This document shows positions 8,656 to 17,392 of a DNA stretch of 64,000 nt, in pieces. The stretch covers positions 1-64,000 of the forward strand of contig CAYJAZ010000012.1 in assembly GCA_964368455.1 (NCBI GenBank). Reading direction: 5' to 3'. The notes beneath the pieces are model-generated. The model did no database searches and had not been told where the DNA came from. It worked only from the letters and a program-made list of their open reading frames with translations. Made by a program: the position numbers and the translations under genes. The stretch's first letter is position 1. Every line of letters begins with the position of its first letter. The DNA comes from CAYJAZ01 sp964368455 (lineage in GTDB: Bacteria; Desulfobacterota; Desulfovibrionia; Desulfovibrionales; Desulfovibrionaceae).

Positions 8656-10704
8656 TTAATTATAGTTAGATTCGTCTGCGTAACGTTGTGAAATAACGAG
8701 AAGTATTTCTTTGATTTCTAGTAAGCATTCTACCATTTCTGGATCGAAATGCTGCCCAGCTTCTCTTACAATAATTTCCAATGCTTTTTCTTGTGTCATA
8801 GGTTCTTTGTAGCATCTTTTTGAAATGAGAGCGTCGTAAACGTCAGCAAGAGCTGTTATTCTTGCTTCCCATGGTATTGAATTGCCAGAAAGAATTTCTA
8901 TTGATGGATCGCCTGAATAGCCTTTGCCATTCCATTTTTGGTGGTGATGGAGGGCAATATTTAATGCCATTTTATCTAGATTTGAAGTTGGATTTTTGAA
9001 TAAGGTTGCACCAAGAAAAGTGTGTTTCTTCATTTCATCAAATTCAAAATCTGTGAGTTTGCCAGGTTTTTTTAATATGTTATCAGGAATGCCAACCTTG
9101 CCAACATCGTGTAACATGGCGGCATGTTTAATAGTATCTTTTGTAGTGCGTATTTCTTCTGTAGGTGTATTTCTTTTTTCTGCCCAGCGTTGATAGAGTT
9201 CGGAAGAAACAGAGCCTACACGCATAACGTGGCCAGCAGTTTCAGCTGGATCGCGTAAGCTTGAAGTTTCAAGCATGCGGACAATCAGTTCAGTTGCAGT
9301 ACGGTTTCTTTCAATGGTGTCAGCCGCTAAGAGTGCTATTTGTTCAACTTGAGCTTGAATCAAGGAGCTAAAAGGCTGTGCTTTACCGTATTCGTCAAGA
9401 CTATTAATAAGTTGCAAGACGCCTATAACATTATTATTAATACCTATAAGAGGAACAGCAAGAATAGAAACAGTGCTATAGCCTGTTGTTTTGTCAAAAT
9501 CGCTATTGAATTTATAGGGCACATTATTGGGTAATGAATAAACATTTGGAATGTTAAGACTTATTTTTCTCAAAGCCACATAACCAGCAATAGAACTTTT
9601 ATCTAAAGGAATTGTAGAATTGAGATAAATCATTTTATTCGCAGCAGAGCCGGGAAAGAGGGTTTCATTTTGTGCGTAAGAAAAAGCTAATCTATTGGAT
9701 TTATCTAATAAATAGATAGTTCCAGCATCTGAATGTCCAAAAGAACGGGCTTCAGATAAAATTCTTTCTAAAACAAGGCCATAATCAGCATATTTAGATA
9801 CTTTACGGCTAAAAGCGCACATAGGACAAGCAAATTGTGCTCTTGGATCTTCTGCAATATCTATTTGCATTTCGTGATTAACAACCATGCCATCATAGGC
9901 TAAAGCCATACTATAAGGAACAATTGAATGTTTTTTATACATGGAAAGCAAATACTGATCTAATTCTTCATCTGAATGTTCAGGATGATGATGTGTAAAT
10001 AAAAGAAGTTTTGCACCTGTTCTTTGAGTGTGTTCTATCCATTGATCCATAGTGCTATGTCCCCAGCCTACATGACGTGGGTATTCATCTTCAAAGAAAT
10101 GGCTGTCAGCTAATATGACATCAGAACCTTTCATGAAATTTTCTATTTTTTCTATTTCTTCAGGACTGCTTGTTCCCCATTCATGATCGCCTGAAAAAAA
10201 GAAAGTCCAGCCATCGGCAGTAATTTTATAGGCGATACAACCGCCAGGGTGGCTTGTAGTACAAGTTTCAATGAGGGCAGAACCAACTGTAAAGCTAGAA
10301 TCAGGGTCAAATTCAGTGATTGTGTGTCTTTTTCCAATTTGTTCCCAAACAACAGGAAAATAAGATGTAGTGAAAATAGTTTCAAATGTTTGCTGCCAAT
10401 TATGCGTGCCAAAAGTAGGGCCATAAAGATTTATGTTCCAATCTTTTTTAAAAAGAGGAGTAAAAGCAGTTATGCCATACATATGATCCCAATGGCTATG
10501 CGTGAAGCAAATAGTACAATTTTGAGTTCTCTTGCTTTCTATAAGTTTTGAACCAAGATCTCTAATGCCAGTTCCAGCATCTAAAATTATACAATCACCA
10601 GCGTCTGTAACAAGTTCAATACAAGTAGTGTTGCCACCGTATCTAATTTTGTCCGCATTGGCATTAGGTGCAGAACCACGAGTGCCCCATATAGTAACTT
10701 TCAT
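8656..10704 (-). CDS. Metallo-beta-lactamase / GAF / HD-GYP fusion protein
   Basis: A 682-residue cytoplasmic protein of three parts. Residues 1-270 are a metallo-beta-lactamase hydrolase of the phosphodiesterase/RNase Z type: start MKVTIWGTRGSAP, metal motif HSHWDH (about 70-75), later SGDHEWG and HHHPEHSD. A CPMC pair follows, then a GAF sensor domain (about 310-460). The C-terminal HD-GYP domain (about 510-680) carries HDVGK and HHHQKWNGKGYSGD, where Ser replaces the Pro of GYP. HD-GYP domains hydrolyse cyclic di-GMP; the MBL part may act on another phosphodiester. Start at 10704 has GGAG upstream; the longer frame to 10785 adds an unlikely tail. It diverges from the envelope operon at 10957. 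Confidence 0.88.
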   Translation of the reverse strand: MKVTIWGTRGSAPNANADKIRYGGNTTCIELVTDAGDCIILDAGTGIRDLGSKLIESKRTQNCTICFTHSHWDHMYGITAFTPLFKKDWNINLYGPTFGTHNWQQTFETIFTTSYFPVVWEQIGKRHTITEFDPDSSFTVGSALIETCTTSHPGGCIAYKITADGWTFFFSGDHEWGTSSPEEIEKIENFMKGSDVILADSHFFEDEYPRHVGWGHSTMDQWIEHTQRTGAKLLLFTHHHPEHSDEELDQYLLSMYKKHSIVPYSMALAYDGMVVNHEMQIDIAEDPRAQFACPMCAFSRKVSKYADYGLVLERILSEARSFGHSDAGTIYLLDKSNRLAFSYAQNETLFPGSAANKMIYLNSTIPLDKSSIAGYVALRKISLNIPNVYSLPNNVPYKFNSDFDKTTGYSTVSILAVPLIGINNNVIGVLQLINSLDEYGKAQPFSSLIQAQVEQIALLAADTIERNRTATELIVRMLETSSLRDPAETAGHVMRVGSVSSELYQRWAEKRNTPTEEIRTTKDTIKHAAMLHDVGKVGIPDNILKKPGKLTDFEFDEMKKHTFLGATLFKNPTSNLDKMALNIALHHHQKWNGKGYSGDPSIEILSGNSIPWEARITALADVYDALISKRCYKEPMTQEKALEIIVREAGQHFDPEMVECLLEIKEILLVISQRYADESNYN

Positions 10705-10895
10705 AAATACTCCAAAAAAGAAGTTGTGAAATATAATTTCTAAATTTTTTTTGCACAGTAGGCAAATTTTTTGTACTTTTAACACTGAAAGTGCATATTT
10801 GTCAAATTTCTTTTGATAAAAAAGCTTTTTTAGGAGAATATAAAAAAGGTATACTCAATGATATTAGGGAATTATCTAAATGCGTACTTTATTTG

Positions 10896-10924
10896 TTGAC
10901 ATATTCTAGATACTTTATTAATGT
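10896..10924 (+). promoter_or_regulatory. Candidate sigma-70 promoter of the envelope operon
   Basis: A perfect -35 TTGACA at 10896-10901, a 17-base spacer, and TAATGT as -10 at 10919-10924. The predicted transcript start falls about 25 bases before the GTG at 10957. Confidence 0.6.
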
Positions 10925-10956
10925 TAAGAAAAAATTTCTCTCAAGTGTGAGGCTCT

Positions 10957-11823
10957 GTGAAAACATTTTTAAGCGTATTATTTATTGCATTTGTTGCTCT
11001 TTCAATAGAAATAAATTTTGATAGCTTTAATAGCGATGAAGATAAAGATAAAGATTTTATTGCAAGATTAGCTTTTTGGTTACCAGAAGAAAAAAGTGAA
11101 GATCAAATGCAACAAGAACAAGATGAGTATTTAAAAAATGCTGAAACTCTTGATTTGAGTGCTATAGAAAAAGCAGCAAAAGAAATCGAAGCCCAAAAGC
11201 AAAAAACCGAAGAACTTGTTGCTATTGACGAAAGATTCAAAGAAATTATTGATGAACCAAGCAAATCACAAAGCGAAGCTAAAGAATTGAGTCAACCTTT
11301 ATTTGGCGATGCAAGCACAAAGAATGAACCTCTTTCATCTAGTCAGGCTAATAAGACACAAGAAAGTTCTATTGCTTCTACACAAAGTACATCTTCAAGT
11401 GCAGCATCAACTATAGAAACAAGCTCGAATATAAGCACAGCTGTAAGTCAAACACCGGAAGTTCAAGCTCAAGTAGAAAAAGCTTCTGTTAATATTGAAG
11501 AAGTAGATTCAGAAAACATAGCCTTTGAAGGCTTTGCTGTGACAAAAAGTCCGTCTTTTCTTATCACTAACTTCACTTTGAGAAATAGAATAGATACAAG
11601 ACATAGAGGCGTTTTTTCTTTCGCTCTTGTTTTGGAAAATGGAGAAAAAAAATACATAGACTTCTCGCCTGCTACCTACAATTTCTTAAGATTGGTTGCT
11701 AAAAATTATGAAATACCAATCCCAAGCGAGCTTAAAGCTGATGCAGTAAATGCAGTAGGCTTTTTAGTGGAAGTGAAAAATCAAAGCAATAAACTACTAT
11801 TAAGTAGATTTTATACATTCTAA
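10957..11823 (+). CDS. Unknown envelope protein with shared C-terminal domain (first of operon)
   Basis: 288 residues, family not recognised. A GTG start is preceded by GTGAGG. The N-terminus is hydrophobic (FLSVLFIAFVALSIEI), a signal anchor or signal peptide, followed by an acidic stretch, Glu/Lys/Gln-rich helices and a Ser/Thr-rich linker (about 110-175). The last 100 residues form a folded-looking beta-rich domain (RHRGVFSFALV, FLRLVAKNYEIPIPS) that matches the C-terminus of the next gene. Most of the protein is therefore probably periplasmic. Three genes follow each other with 13-base and 12-base gaps. No enzyme motif is seen. Confidence 0.75.
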   Translation: MKTFLSVLFIAFVALSIEINFDSFNSDEDKDKDFIARLAFWLPEEKSEDQMQQEQDEYLKNAETLDLSAIEKAAKEIEAQKQKTEELVAIDERFKEIIDEPSKSQSEAKELSQPLFGDASTKNEPLSSSQANKTQESSIASTQSTSSSAASTIETSSNISTAVSQTPEVQAQVEKASVNIEEVDSENIAFEGFAVTKSPSFLITNFTLRNRIDTRHRGVFSFALVLENGEKKYIDFSPATYNFLRLVAKNYEIPIPSELKADAVNAVGFLVEVKNQSNKLLLSRFYTF

Positions 11824-11836
11824 TTAAGAGGTTTTT

Positions 11837-12748
11837 ATGAGTACACCTGAAAATAATGCGGATTCATCGCAAGCAAAACAAGGCTTTATCTTACCAAAAA
11901 AGAAAAGAAAGCAAGTATCAAGCAGCGTTTTGGCGGGTATAGTTTTACTTGTTATCATGGTTGGATCGCTCTATTGGTTTCAACATCAAGCACAATTGAA
12001 AAAAGAAATGGATGGCCTTATTGAAGCAAATAAAGCTATGTCTTCTTCAGAAAGTGATATGCCTGTTCAAGAAAATGAAAAAGTTGAAGAACTTGTAATA
12101 CTTGAAGAAAAGTCTGCTGAGCCTGTTGTAGAAGAAAAAACTGAAATTGTTTTAGAGCCTGAACAAGAAGAAAATCTTGCAATTTCTGAAGAAAAAGCTC
12201 TTGATCAAGTTGAAACAGCTCAATCCACTGTTCTTTTAGATGAAACAAGTCAAGAAGATGCAAGCACACAAGACAGTGTAAGTGTGAGTTTGAGAGATAG
12301 TCAGCCTTTATTTGAAAATATTCTTGCAACACAAGAACCTGAAGAAAGCGAAGAAAAAAAGAAAGTTGTTGTTGAATTTGATATAGAAGAAAGTAAAGAA
12401 GCTGTAGTTGAACCAGAACTCAAAGAAGTAAGTTCAAAAATAATGGCTTTTGAAAGCTTAAAAGCTGAAGAAAATAATAATGCCATTAATGTAGCTTTTG
12501 CATTAAAGAATTTAAATAATGTGAAACACAGAGGCGTAATTTCCTTTGCAATTCTTCAAGCAGACGGCACAAGAACTGAAATAGCACAACCACAAGGCAC
12601 ATACAGCTTTAGAATGCGTGTAGATAAGAAGTATACTCTTCCTATTACTGCCCAAAACAAAGATTTATATGACAAAGCTTTTGCCATTATCGTTGATATA
12701 AAAGATGGAAATGGGGCAATAATTCTTTCTAAACCTTATAAACTCTAG
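11837..12748 (+). CDS. Unknown single-pass membrane protein, paralogous C-terminal domain
   Basis: 303 residues. A basic cytoplasmic leader (PKKKRKQ) precedes one membrane helix (about 31-49, VLAGIVLLVIMVGSLYWF). A long acidic Glu/Val/Pro-rich periplasmic linker (about 55-200) follows, and then a C-terminal domain of about 90 residues (KHRGVISFAIL, GTYSFRMRVDKKYTLPI) clearly related to that of the preceding protein. Start ATG with AAGAGG upstream. The layout, inner-membrane anchor plus flexible spacer plus small domain, recalls TonB/FtsN-like proteins that reach across the periplasm, but no family is recognised. Confidence 0.75.
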   Translation: MSTPENNADSSQAKQGFILPKKKRKQVSSSVLAGIVLLVIMVGSLYWFQHQAQLKKEMDGLIEANKAMSSSESDMPVQENEKVEELVILEEKSAEPVVEEKTEIVLEPEQEENLAISEEKALDQVETAQSTVLLDETSQEDASTQDSVSVSLRDSQPLFENILATQEPEESEEKKKVVVEFDIEESKEAVVEPELKEVSSKIMAFESLKAEENNNAINVAFALKNLNNVKHRGVISFAILQADGTRTEIAQPQGTYSFRMRVDKKYTLPITAQNKDLYDKAFAIIVDIKDGNGAIILSKPYKL

Positions 12749-12760
12749 TAAGGCTTTTCT

Positions 12761-14077
12761 ATGAATACACAAAATTCAAATTCGCAAGATCCAGCTCCAG
12801 CCGTTATTGGCAAAAAACCATCTAATACATTGGCAAAGCTTGTTGGCGTTTTGATGCTTGTGGCCGTAGCAGGTGGTGGGTATTATTATTATCAAATGCA
12901 AGATAAAGAAAAAATGCGAGAAGAACTTCTTGAAACTTCTGAATTGATTGGTAATAATGAAAATCAAACTCAAGAAAAGCAAGAAGAAGGCTTTTATGAC
13001 AATGCACTTGATGATGCAAGTACAAAGATAGGCCAAGAAAAATCTGCTTCACAAAGTCAACAATCTTCACAAACAAAAAGTGCAGCTTCACAAGATGGAG
13101 ATGTTTTGAATGCTGGCGAAGAAGAAATTGATCAATACCTTGGCTTTAAAATAGTCACAGAAGCAGATCCTGAAGCTCAAGCTCAAAAAGATGAAGCAGA
13201 TAGACAAAAAGCTTTAGCATCTTTTGAAAGTGAAATATTAGCTGAAGACGGCTCAGCACAAATGACTCCTTCTGATGCAAATCAAGCTGATGGAAATTCT
13301 GAAAATAGTATCACAGCACAAAGTTATGACAAAGTCATTTCTGCTCGTTTTGTAGACGGTTTTGCCCAATATCTTGTTGAAAACTATACAACATTAAGTA
13401 AATCTTCACCTTTAAATGTGAATACTTTTTATGGTTCGCATCTAAAAGATCTTCCTCAGTCTGCGGGTATTTCTCAATCAAGAGAATTTATTATGAATTA
13501 TCTTTATAAAGCTGAAACTTTATCAAGACTTTATACAGATTATGAAGATCAATTTTTAGCGGCTTATAAAAAATACGCACTTTCGCCTTTAAATAATGGT
13601 TCGAAATACACTGAAGCACAAGTGAAAAGAATGAATGCGTTTTATGCTAATTATGCTGGTTCTTTAGCACAAGCCTTGCTTGCTATTTCTTCTATGGCTA
13701 ATTTTGATGAGCAATTAGCACATGTGTATACAGCCGAGCAAGAATTGAAAGCTGTGAAAGATGCATTTGCAAAAACTCAAGTTGAATTTGATGAAGCAAG
13801 ATACGCAAAAAATTCTACTAAGAAATTGAGCCAAGACTTAAAAGATTATGCAGCACAAATCCAAAAAGCAAGCACTGCACTTAAATCTAAAGAACAAGAT
13901 CTTGTGAGCAAGATTATGCAAGGAAATAATGTTTCCTTATCTACTCAAGATTTAGTTTATGTTTCTAAATGGTTATCAAGAAGAAAGGCACAAATTGCAA
14001 ACACAGCTGCATGGCAAGCAACAAATAGAGAATTAGCTGGAATTTTTTCCAATATTTCTGTAAAACTCAAACAATAA
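12761..14077 (+). CDS. Unknown single-pass membrane protein with large helical periplasmic domain
   Basis: 438 residues, third gene of the operon. Membrane helix at about 24-45 (LVGVLMLVAVAGGGYYYYQ), low-complexity Gln/Ser/Glu-rich linker (about 55-185), then a mostly helical domain (about 190-438) containing coiled-coil stretches (KDAFAKTQVEFDEARYAK, then LKSKEQDLVSKI). It does not carry the C-terminal domain shared by the two preceding proteins. All three proteins expose linkers and domains to the periplasm, so a joint complex is plausible; this is inference. No catalytic motif is seen. A tRNA-Val gene with its own promoter follows. Confidence 0.75.
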   Translation: MNTQNSNSQDPAPAVIGKKPSNTLAKLVGVLMLVAVAGGGYYYYQMQDKEKMREELLETSELIGNNENQTQEKQEEGFYDNALDDASTKIGQEKSASQSQQSSQTKSAASQDGDVLNAGEEEIDQYLGFKIVTEADPEAQAQKDEADRQKALASFESEILAEDGSAQMTPSDANQADGNSENSITAQSYDKVISARFVDGFAQYLVENYTTLSKSSPLNVNTFYGSHLKDLPQSAGISQSREFIMNYLYKAETLSRLYTDYEDQFLAAYKKYALSPLNNGSKYTEAQVKRMNAFYANYAGSLAQALLAISSMANFDEQLAHVYTAEQELKAVKDAFAKTQVEFDEARYAKNSTKKLSQDLKDYAAQIQKASTALKSKEQDLVSKIMQGNNVSLSTQDLVYVSKWLSRRKAQIANTAAWQATNRELAGIFSNISVKLKQ

Positions 14078-14151
14078 TAAAATTAAAAAAACAAATAAAA
14101 ACAATATCTTATTTGAGTTTTAAAAAAAATATTATTTTTTGAAAAAAACGC

Positions 14152-14180
14152 TTGACTTTTAGTCTTCATTTGTCTATAAA
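14152..14180 (+). promoter_or_regulatory. Promoter of tRNA-Val
   Basis: TTGACT (14152-14157), 17 bases, TATAAA (14175-14180). The expected start lies a few bases before the tRNA 5' end at 14190. Confidence 0.8.
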
Positions 14181-14189
14181 AAACAAGTC

Positions 14190-14265
14190 GGAAGCTTAGC
14201 TCAATTGGTAGAGCGCTGCCCTTACAAGGCAGATGTTACAGGTTCAAGTCCTGTAGTTTCCACCA
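14190..14265 (+). tRNA. tRNA-Val (anticodon TAC)
   Basis: A complete cloverleaf of 76 bases: acceptor GGAAGCT pairs with AGTTTCC (one G-T), D arm GCTCAATTGGTAGAGC, anticodon stem CTGCC/GGCAG with loop CTTACAA (anticodon TAC), T loop GGTTCAAGTCC, discriminator A and encoded CCA. It reads GTN valine codons, chiefly GTA. It has its own promoter and terminator. Confidence 0.97.
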
Positions 14266-14278
14266 CTAAAAAATATAA

Positions 14279-14308
14279 ACCCTCTTTGGTCTCAAAGAGG
14301 GTTTTTTC
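14279..14308. terminator. Terminator of tRNA-Val, probably bidirectional
   Basis: A nine-base-pair perfect stem (ACCCTCTTT / AAAGAGGGT) with a six-base loop and TTTTTT on the plus side. The minus side also runs into a T-rich tract, so it can also end the lipoprotein gene at 14369-14500. Confidence 0.85.
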
Positions 14309-14368
14309 GTTTTTAATCATTTATATAAATTGATGTAAACTACATCAAAGGCCAACAAAGCCTGTCTG

Positions 14369-14500
14369 TCAGCAAGGGCCTACATCTTCGGCTAATGTAT
14401 CCTCATACATAGGTATGGGCTTTGCTTCTTGATGTTTCGGCGCACACGCTGTGATAAACGATAGTGAAGCTATTAACATCAGTAAAAGTATTTTATTCAT
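14369..14500 (-). CDS. Small lipoprotein (43 residues)
   Basis: A very short gene with strong support. The ATG at 14500 has AAGGAG seven bases upstream. The product begins MNKILLLMLIASLSF and has a lipobox ITAC with Cys at residue 19, so the mature lipid-anchored peptide is only about 25 residues (CAPKHQEAKPIPMYEDTL and so on). The stop is a TGA directly after a final Cys. Small entericidin-like or assembly lipoproteins share this build, but no family is recognised. It is convergent with tRNA-Val and divergent from the LysR gene. Confidence 0.72.
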   Translation of the reverse strand: MNKILLLMLIASLSFITACAPKHQEAKPIPMYEDTLAEDVGPC

Positions 14501-14847
14501 TAAAGTTCTCCTTTTCCTTTTGCCAAGTATCTATCATATTAAAAGTTAAGATCTAAAGGCTTAAAGTCAAGAAGAACTATGTGAAAAATACCACTAGTTC
14601 ATTGATAATATTAATAGTGTATTAATAGGCAGATAGGAGATGAACCTATTTAAAAGTCAATAATATAAATATATTGTCTTATGTTGCATTTTTTTTTATT
14701 TTATGTCATACTAATTTTTTTGATAGAGATAATCAAAAAAATGGTTTTAAGATAAAAGATATAGATTTTTACCAGTTGGGTGGATAATTTCTGATCTTTT
14801 GAGACGATAAACAATGAGCTTTTTGCTCTTGTTTTGAGGAGTTTAGT
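14501..14847. other. Intergenic region between the lipoprotein and LysR genes
   Basis: AT-rich with no convincing coding frame. It must hold the divergent promoters of both flanking genes. I see no clear LysR-type dyad. Confidence 0.5.
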
Positions 14848-15756
14848 ATGGGAATGAGCGAAGAATTTAATGGCGATTTTTTGCAATGGTTAAGAGGTTT
14901 TTATTACGTTGTCCAGACAGGTTCTTTTTCTCGAGCTGGCGAAGTAATGAATAGAAAGCAAAGTTCTATCACATATCAAGTGAAGAAATTAGAAGACACT
15001 TTAGGCGTAAGTTTATTACACAGAAAATCAAATCCTTTGAGACTCACACCAGAAGGAGCACAACTTTACCCTATAGCTATGAAGATTTTTTCTTTATTGC
15101 AACAAATCAGAACAGAAATAGCTCATAACGATGAACTGCACGGACAAATTAGTATTATAGCTTCTTATGGTATTGCGGCTCACTATTTGCCACCAAAGAT
15201 CAAAGAATACCGTAAATTATATCCAAACATAGAAATAGACGTATTACCTGAAAGGGCAGCCTTTATACAACAAGCTTATGTGGCTGAAAAAAGTAACTTT
15301 GTTATTACTCAACAAGACTTACTCCCACCAGACGCACTTTTCTTCCCTATTTTCTCTACAAACCTTTCGCTTGTGACACCTAAGAATTGGCCAAACCCAC
15401 CTTCAAATCCAGTCACACTTGAATATATTGCTTCACAACCTATTATAGGCCTTGTTCGTGAACAACCGCTCGACTATTGCGTTATGACAGAACTTCGCAA
15501 AAGACATCTTTCTATCAAAGTAGAGCAATACACAGGCTTCTTCCTCACAGTTTTACAATATGTTTCACTTGGATTAGGTATTTCTATTGTGGATCAAATT
15601 CAAGCGGAAACACCAGGCTTTGATATTGAATGCCATTCATTATCTCATCTATTCCCGCCGCGTGTTTATGGCGTTGCTTATAGACCGCATCAATACATTC
15701 CACCGCATGTACGTAGCTTTATGAGCTTCTTACATGAGTCTTTCATAGATAAATAG
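14848..15756 (+). CDS. LysR family transcriptional regulator
   Basis: 302 residues, usual LysR length. The N-terminal winged helix-turn-helix (about 10-70) reads FYYVVQTGSFSRAGEVM and continues ITYQVKKLEDTLGV with the family pattern LTPEGAQLY. The remainder is the two-lobed periplasmic-binding-like effector domain. The ATG is preceded by GAGGAG. The neighbours (tRNA, small lipoprotein, cysS on the other side) do not reveal a target. Confidence 0.93.
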   Translation: MGMSEEFNGDFLQWLRGFYYVVQTGSFSRAGEVMNRKQSSITYQVKKLEDTLGVSLLHRKSNPLRLTPEGAQLYPIAMKIFSLLQQIRTEIAHNDELHGQISIIASYGIAAHYLPPKIKEYRKLYPNIEIDVLPERAAFIQQAYVAEKSNFVITQQDLLPPDALFFPIFSTNLSLVTPKNWPNPPSNPVTLEYIASQPIIGLVREQPLDYCVMTELRKRHLSIKVEQYTGFFLTVLQYVSLGLGISIVDQIQAETPGFDIECHSLSHLFPPRVYGVAYRPHQYIPPHVRSFMSFLHESFIDK

Positions 15757-15830
15757 GCAAATAGATAAATAGTCAAATAGACTAAAAAATCAAATAAAAT
15801 TTTTTATAAAAATTTGAAAAAAATGAAAAA

Positions 15831-15864
15831 AACCTCCCCTTTAGAAATAAAGAGGAGGTTTTTT
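15831..15864. terminator. Bidirectional terminator between lysR and cysS
   Basis: An 11 bp stem with one mismatch (ACCTCCCCTTT / AAAGAGGAGGT), six-base loop, with T-tracts on both sides. It serves the two convergent genes. Confidence 0.85.
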
Positions 15865-15926
15865 GTATTTAAGGAATTGAGAGTAGGTAAAGCTTAATTG
15901 ATAAAGTGTATAAGAATGAATTTAGC

Positions 15927-17384
15927 CTAATCTAAATACCAAGCTTGCCCTTGAGCAGTATCTTTAATATTAACATGCATAGCAAGAAGAGTATCTCTTA
16001 TTTCATCTGATTTAGCATAGTCTTTATCAGCTCTTGCTTGTTTTCTTTGTTCAAGTAATTCTTCTACTTTTGCTACGTCAATATTTAATCTTTTTGCATG
16101 CGAAAGTTTTAATTTTTCTAAAAACTCATGAGCGTCAGAATTGATAATACCTAGAATACTTGTCCAGTCTTGAGTAAATTCTAAAAAGTCTTTCAAGAGT
16201 TTTTCAGCTTCTGGTGCTGAAACAAGATTCTTTGTTTCAATAACTCTATTGAGTAGGCGAGTAGCTGAGAATATATGGCCTATCGCGGCTGCTGTATTGA
16301 AATCATCATACATAGCTGCAAAGAAAGATTGTTTAATAGCAGCGTATTCTGAATAGATGCTATCGTCCCAAGTTTTACTTTTCTTTTTAAGATTTGGTAA
16401 AGTTTGTTCTGTTAAAGCAATACATTCATAGATTTTCTTTAAGGATTTTTCAGCTTCGTCTAAAGCATCAAAAGAAAAATCAATTGGACTTCTATAATGC
16501 TTTGTGAGCAAGAAAAAGCGTAGGCATTCAGGAAGACGATTTTCTAAAATATCTCTAATGGTTTTAAAATTGTTTAAACTTTTAGACATTTTTTCAGAAT
16601 TAATCTGCACAAAGCCGTTATGCATCCAATAATTAGCAAAAGTATGGCCTAGAGCTGCTTCTGATTGTGCTATTTCGTTTTCATGATGTGGGAAGATTAA
16701 ATCTTGTCCGCCACCATGTATATCAAGTGGTAATTCTAAATTTCTTTCGCTCATAGCAGAACATTCAATATGCCAACCAGGACGCCCTTTGCCCCAAGGA
16801 GATTCCCAATAAGGTTCATTTGCTTTAGCTGCTTTCCAAAGAACAAAGTCAAATGGATTTTCTTTGTTTTCATCCACTTCAACTCTTGCTCCAGCTTGCA
16901 TATCTTCTAAAGTTCTGCCAGACAATTTGCCGTATTCTTTAAAAGAATTCACCCTAAAGTTGACATCGCCAGTATTTGTAGGATAGGCATGGCCTTTTGC
17001 TATAAGTCTTTCAATAATATCAATCATTTCAGGAATATATTCAGTTGCTTTTGGTTCAATATCTGCTCTTTGAACATAGAGAGCGTCCATATCTTCATGG
17101 AAAGCCTTGATATATTTTTCTGCAATTTCTTCAGAACTTACATTTTCTTGATTTGCTCTATTGATGATTTTATCGTCTATGTCAGTGAAATTACGAACAA
17201 ATGTGACATTGTAATTCAAAAAACGTAAAAAACGTGAAATCACATCAAAGACAACAGAAGAGCGAGCATGCCCAATATGTGAATAATCATAAGCAGTTAT
17301 ACCACAAGCATACATGCTTACAGCACCAGGTTTATGTGTTTTGAATTCTTCTTTTTTTCTTGTTATTGTATTATAAACTTGCAT
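15927..17384 (-). CDS. cysS: Cysteinyl-tRNA synthetase
   Basis: 485 residues, normal length. It charges tRNA-Cys. Class I signatures: HIGH as HIGH in YSHIGHARSS near residue 37, KMSKS in EKMSKSLNNF, zinc-site residues including ECSAMS and the HHENEIAQSE motif. AGGG lies six bases before the ATG. It is the last gene of a tight minus-strand run MATE, DUF2156, gltX, cysS, eight bases after gltX. Confidence 0.97.
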   Translation of the reverse strand: MQVYNTITRKKEEFKTHKPGAVSMYACGITAYDYSHIGHARSSVVFDVISRFLRFLNYNVTFVRNFTDIDDKIINRANQENVSSEEIAEKYIKAFHEDMDALYVQRADIEPKATEYIPEMIDIIERLIAKGHAYPTNTGDVNFRVNSFKEYGKLSGRTLEDMQAGARVEVDENKENPFDFVLWKAAKANEPYWESPWGKGRPGWHIECSAMSERNLELPLDIHGGGQDLIFPHHENEIAQSEAALGHTFANYWMHNGFVQINSEKMSKSLNNFKTIRDILENRLPECLRFFLLTKHYRSPIDFSFDALDEAEKSLKKIYECIALTEQTLPNLKKKSKTWDDSIYSEYAAIKQSFFAAMYDDFNTAAAIGHIFSATRLLNRVIETKNLVSAPEAEKLLKDFLEFTQDWTSILGIINSDAHEFLEKLKLSHAKRLNIDVAKVEELLEQRKQARADKDYAKSDEIRDTLLAMHVNIKDTAQGQAWYLD

Positions 17385-17392
17385 TTTGAACC

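Noticed and set aside
10791..11021. Plus-strand frame of 76 codons
   Set aside because: It overlaps the promoter and start of the envelope operon in another frame, lacks a ribosome site and has no recognisable domain.
12036..12332. Minus-strand Leu/Gln-rich frames over the envelope operon
   Set aside because: Antisense shadows of Glu/Lys/Gln-rich linkers.
14701..14886. Minus-strand frame of 61 codons over the LysR start
   Set aside because: Ile/Lys/Ser-rich shadow of an AT-rich promoter region overlapping a well-supported gene.
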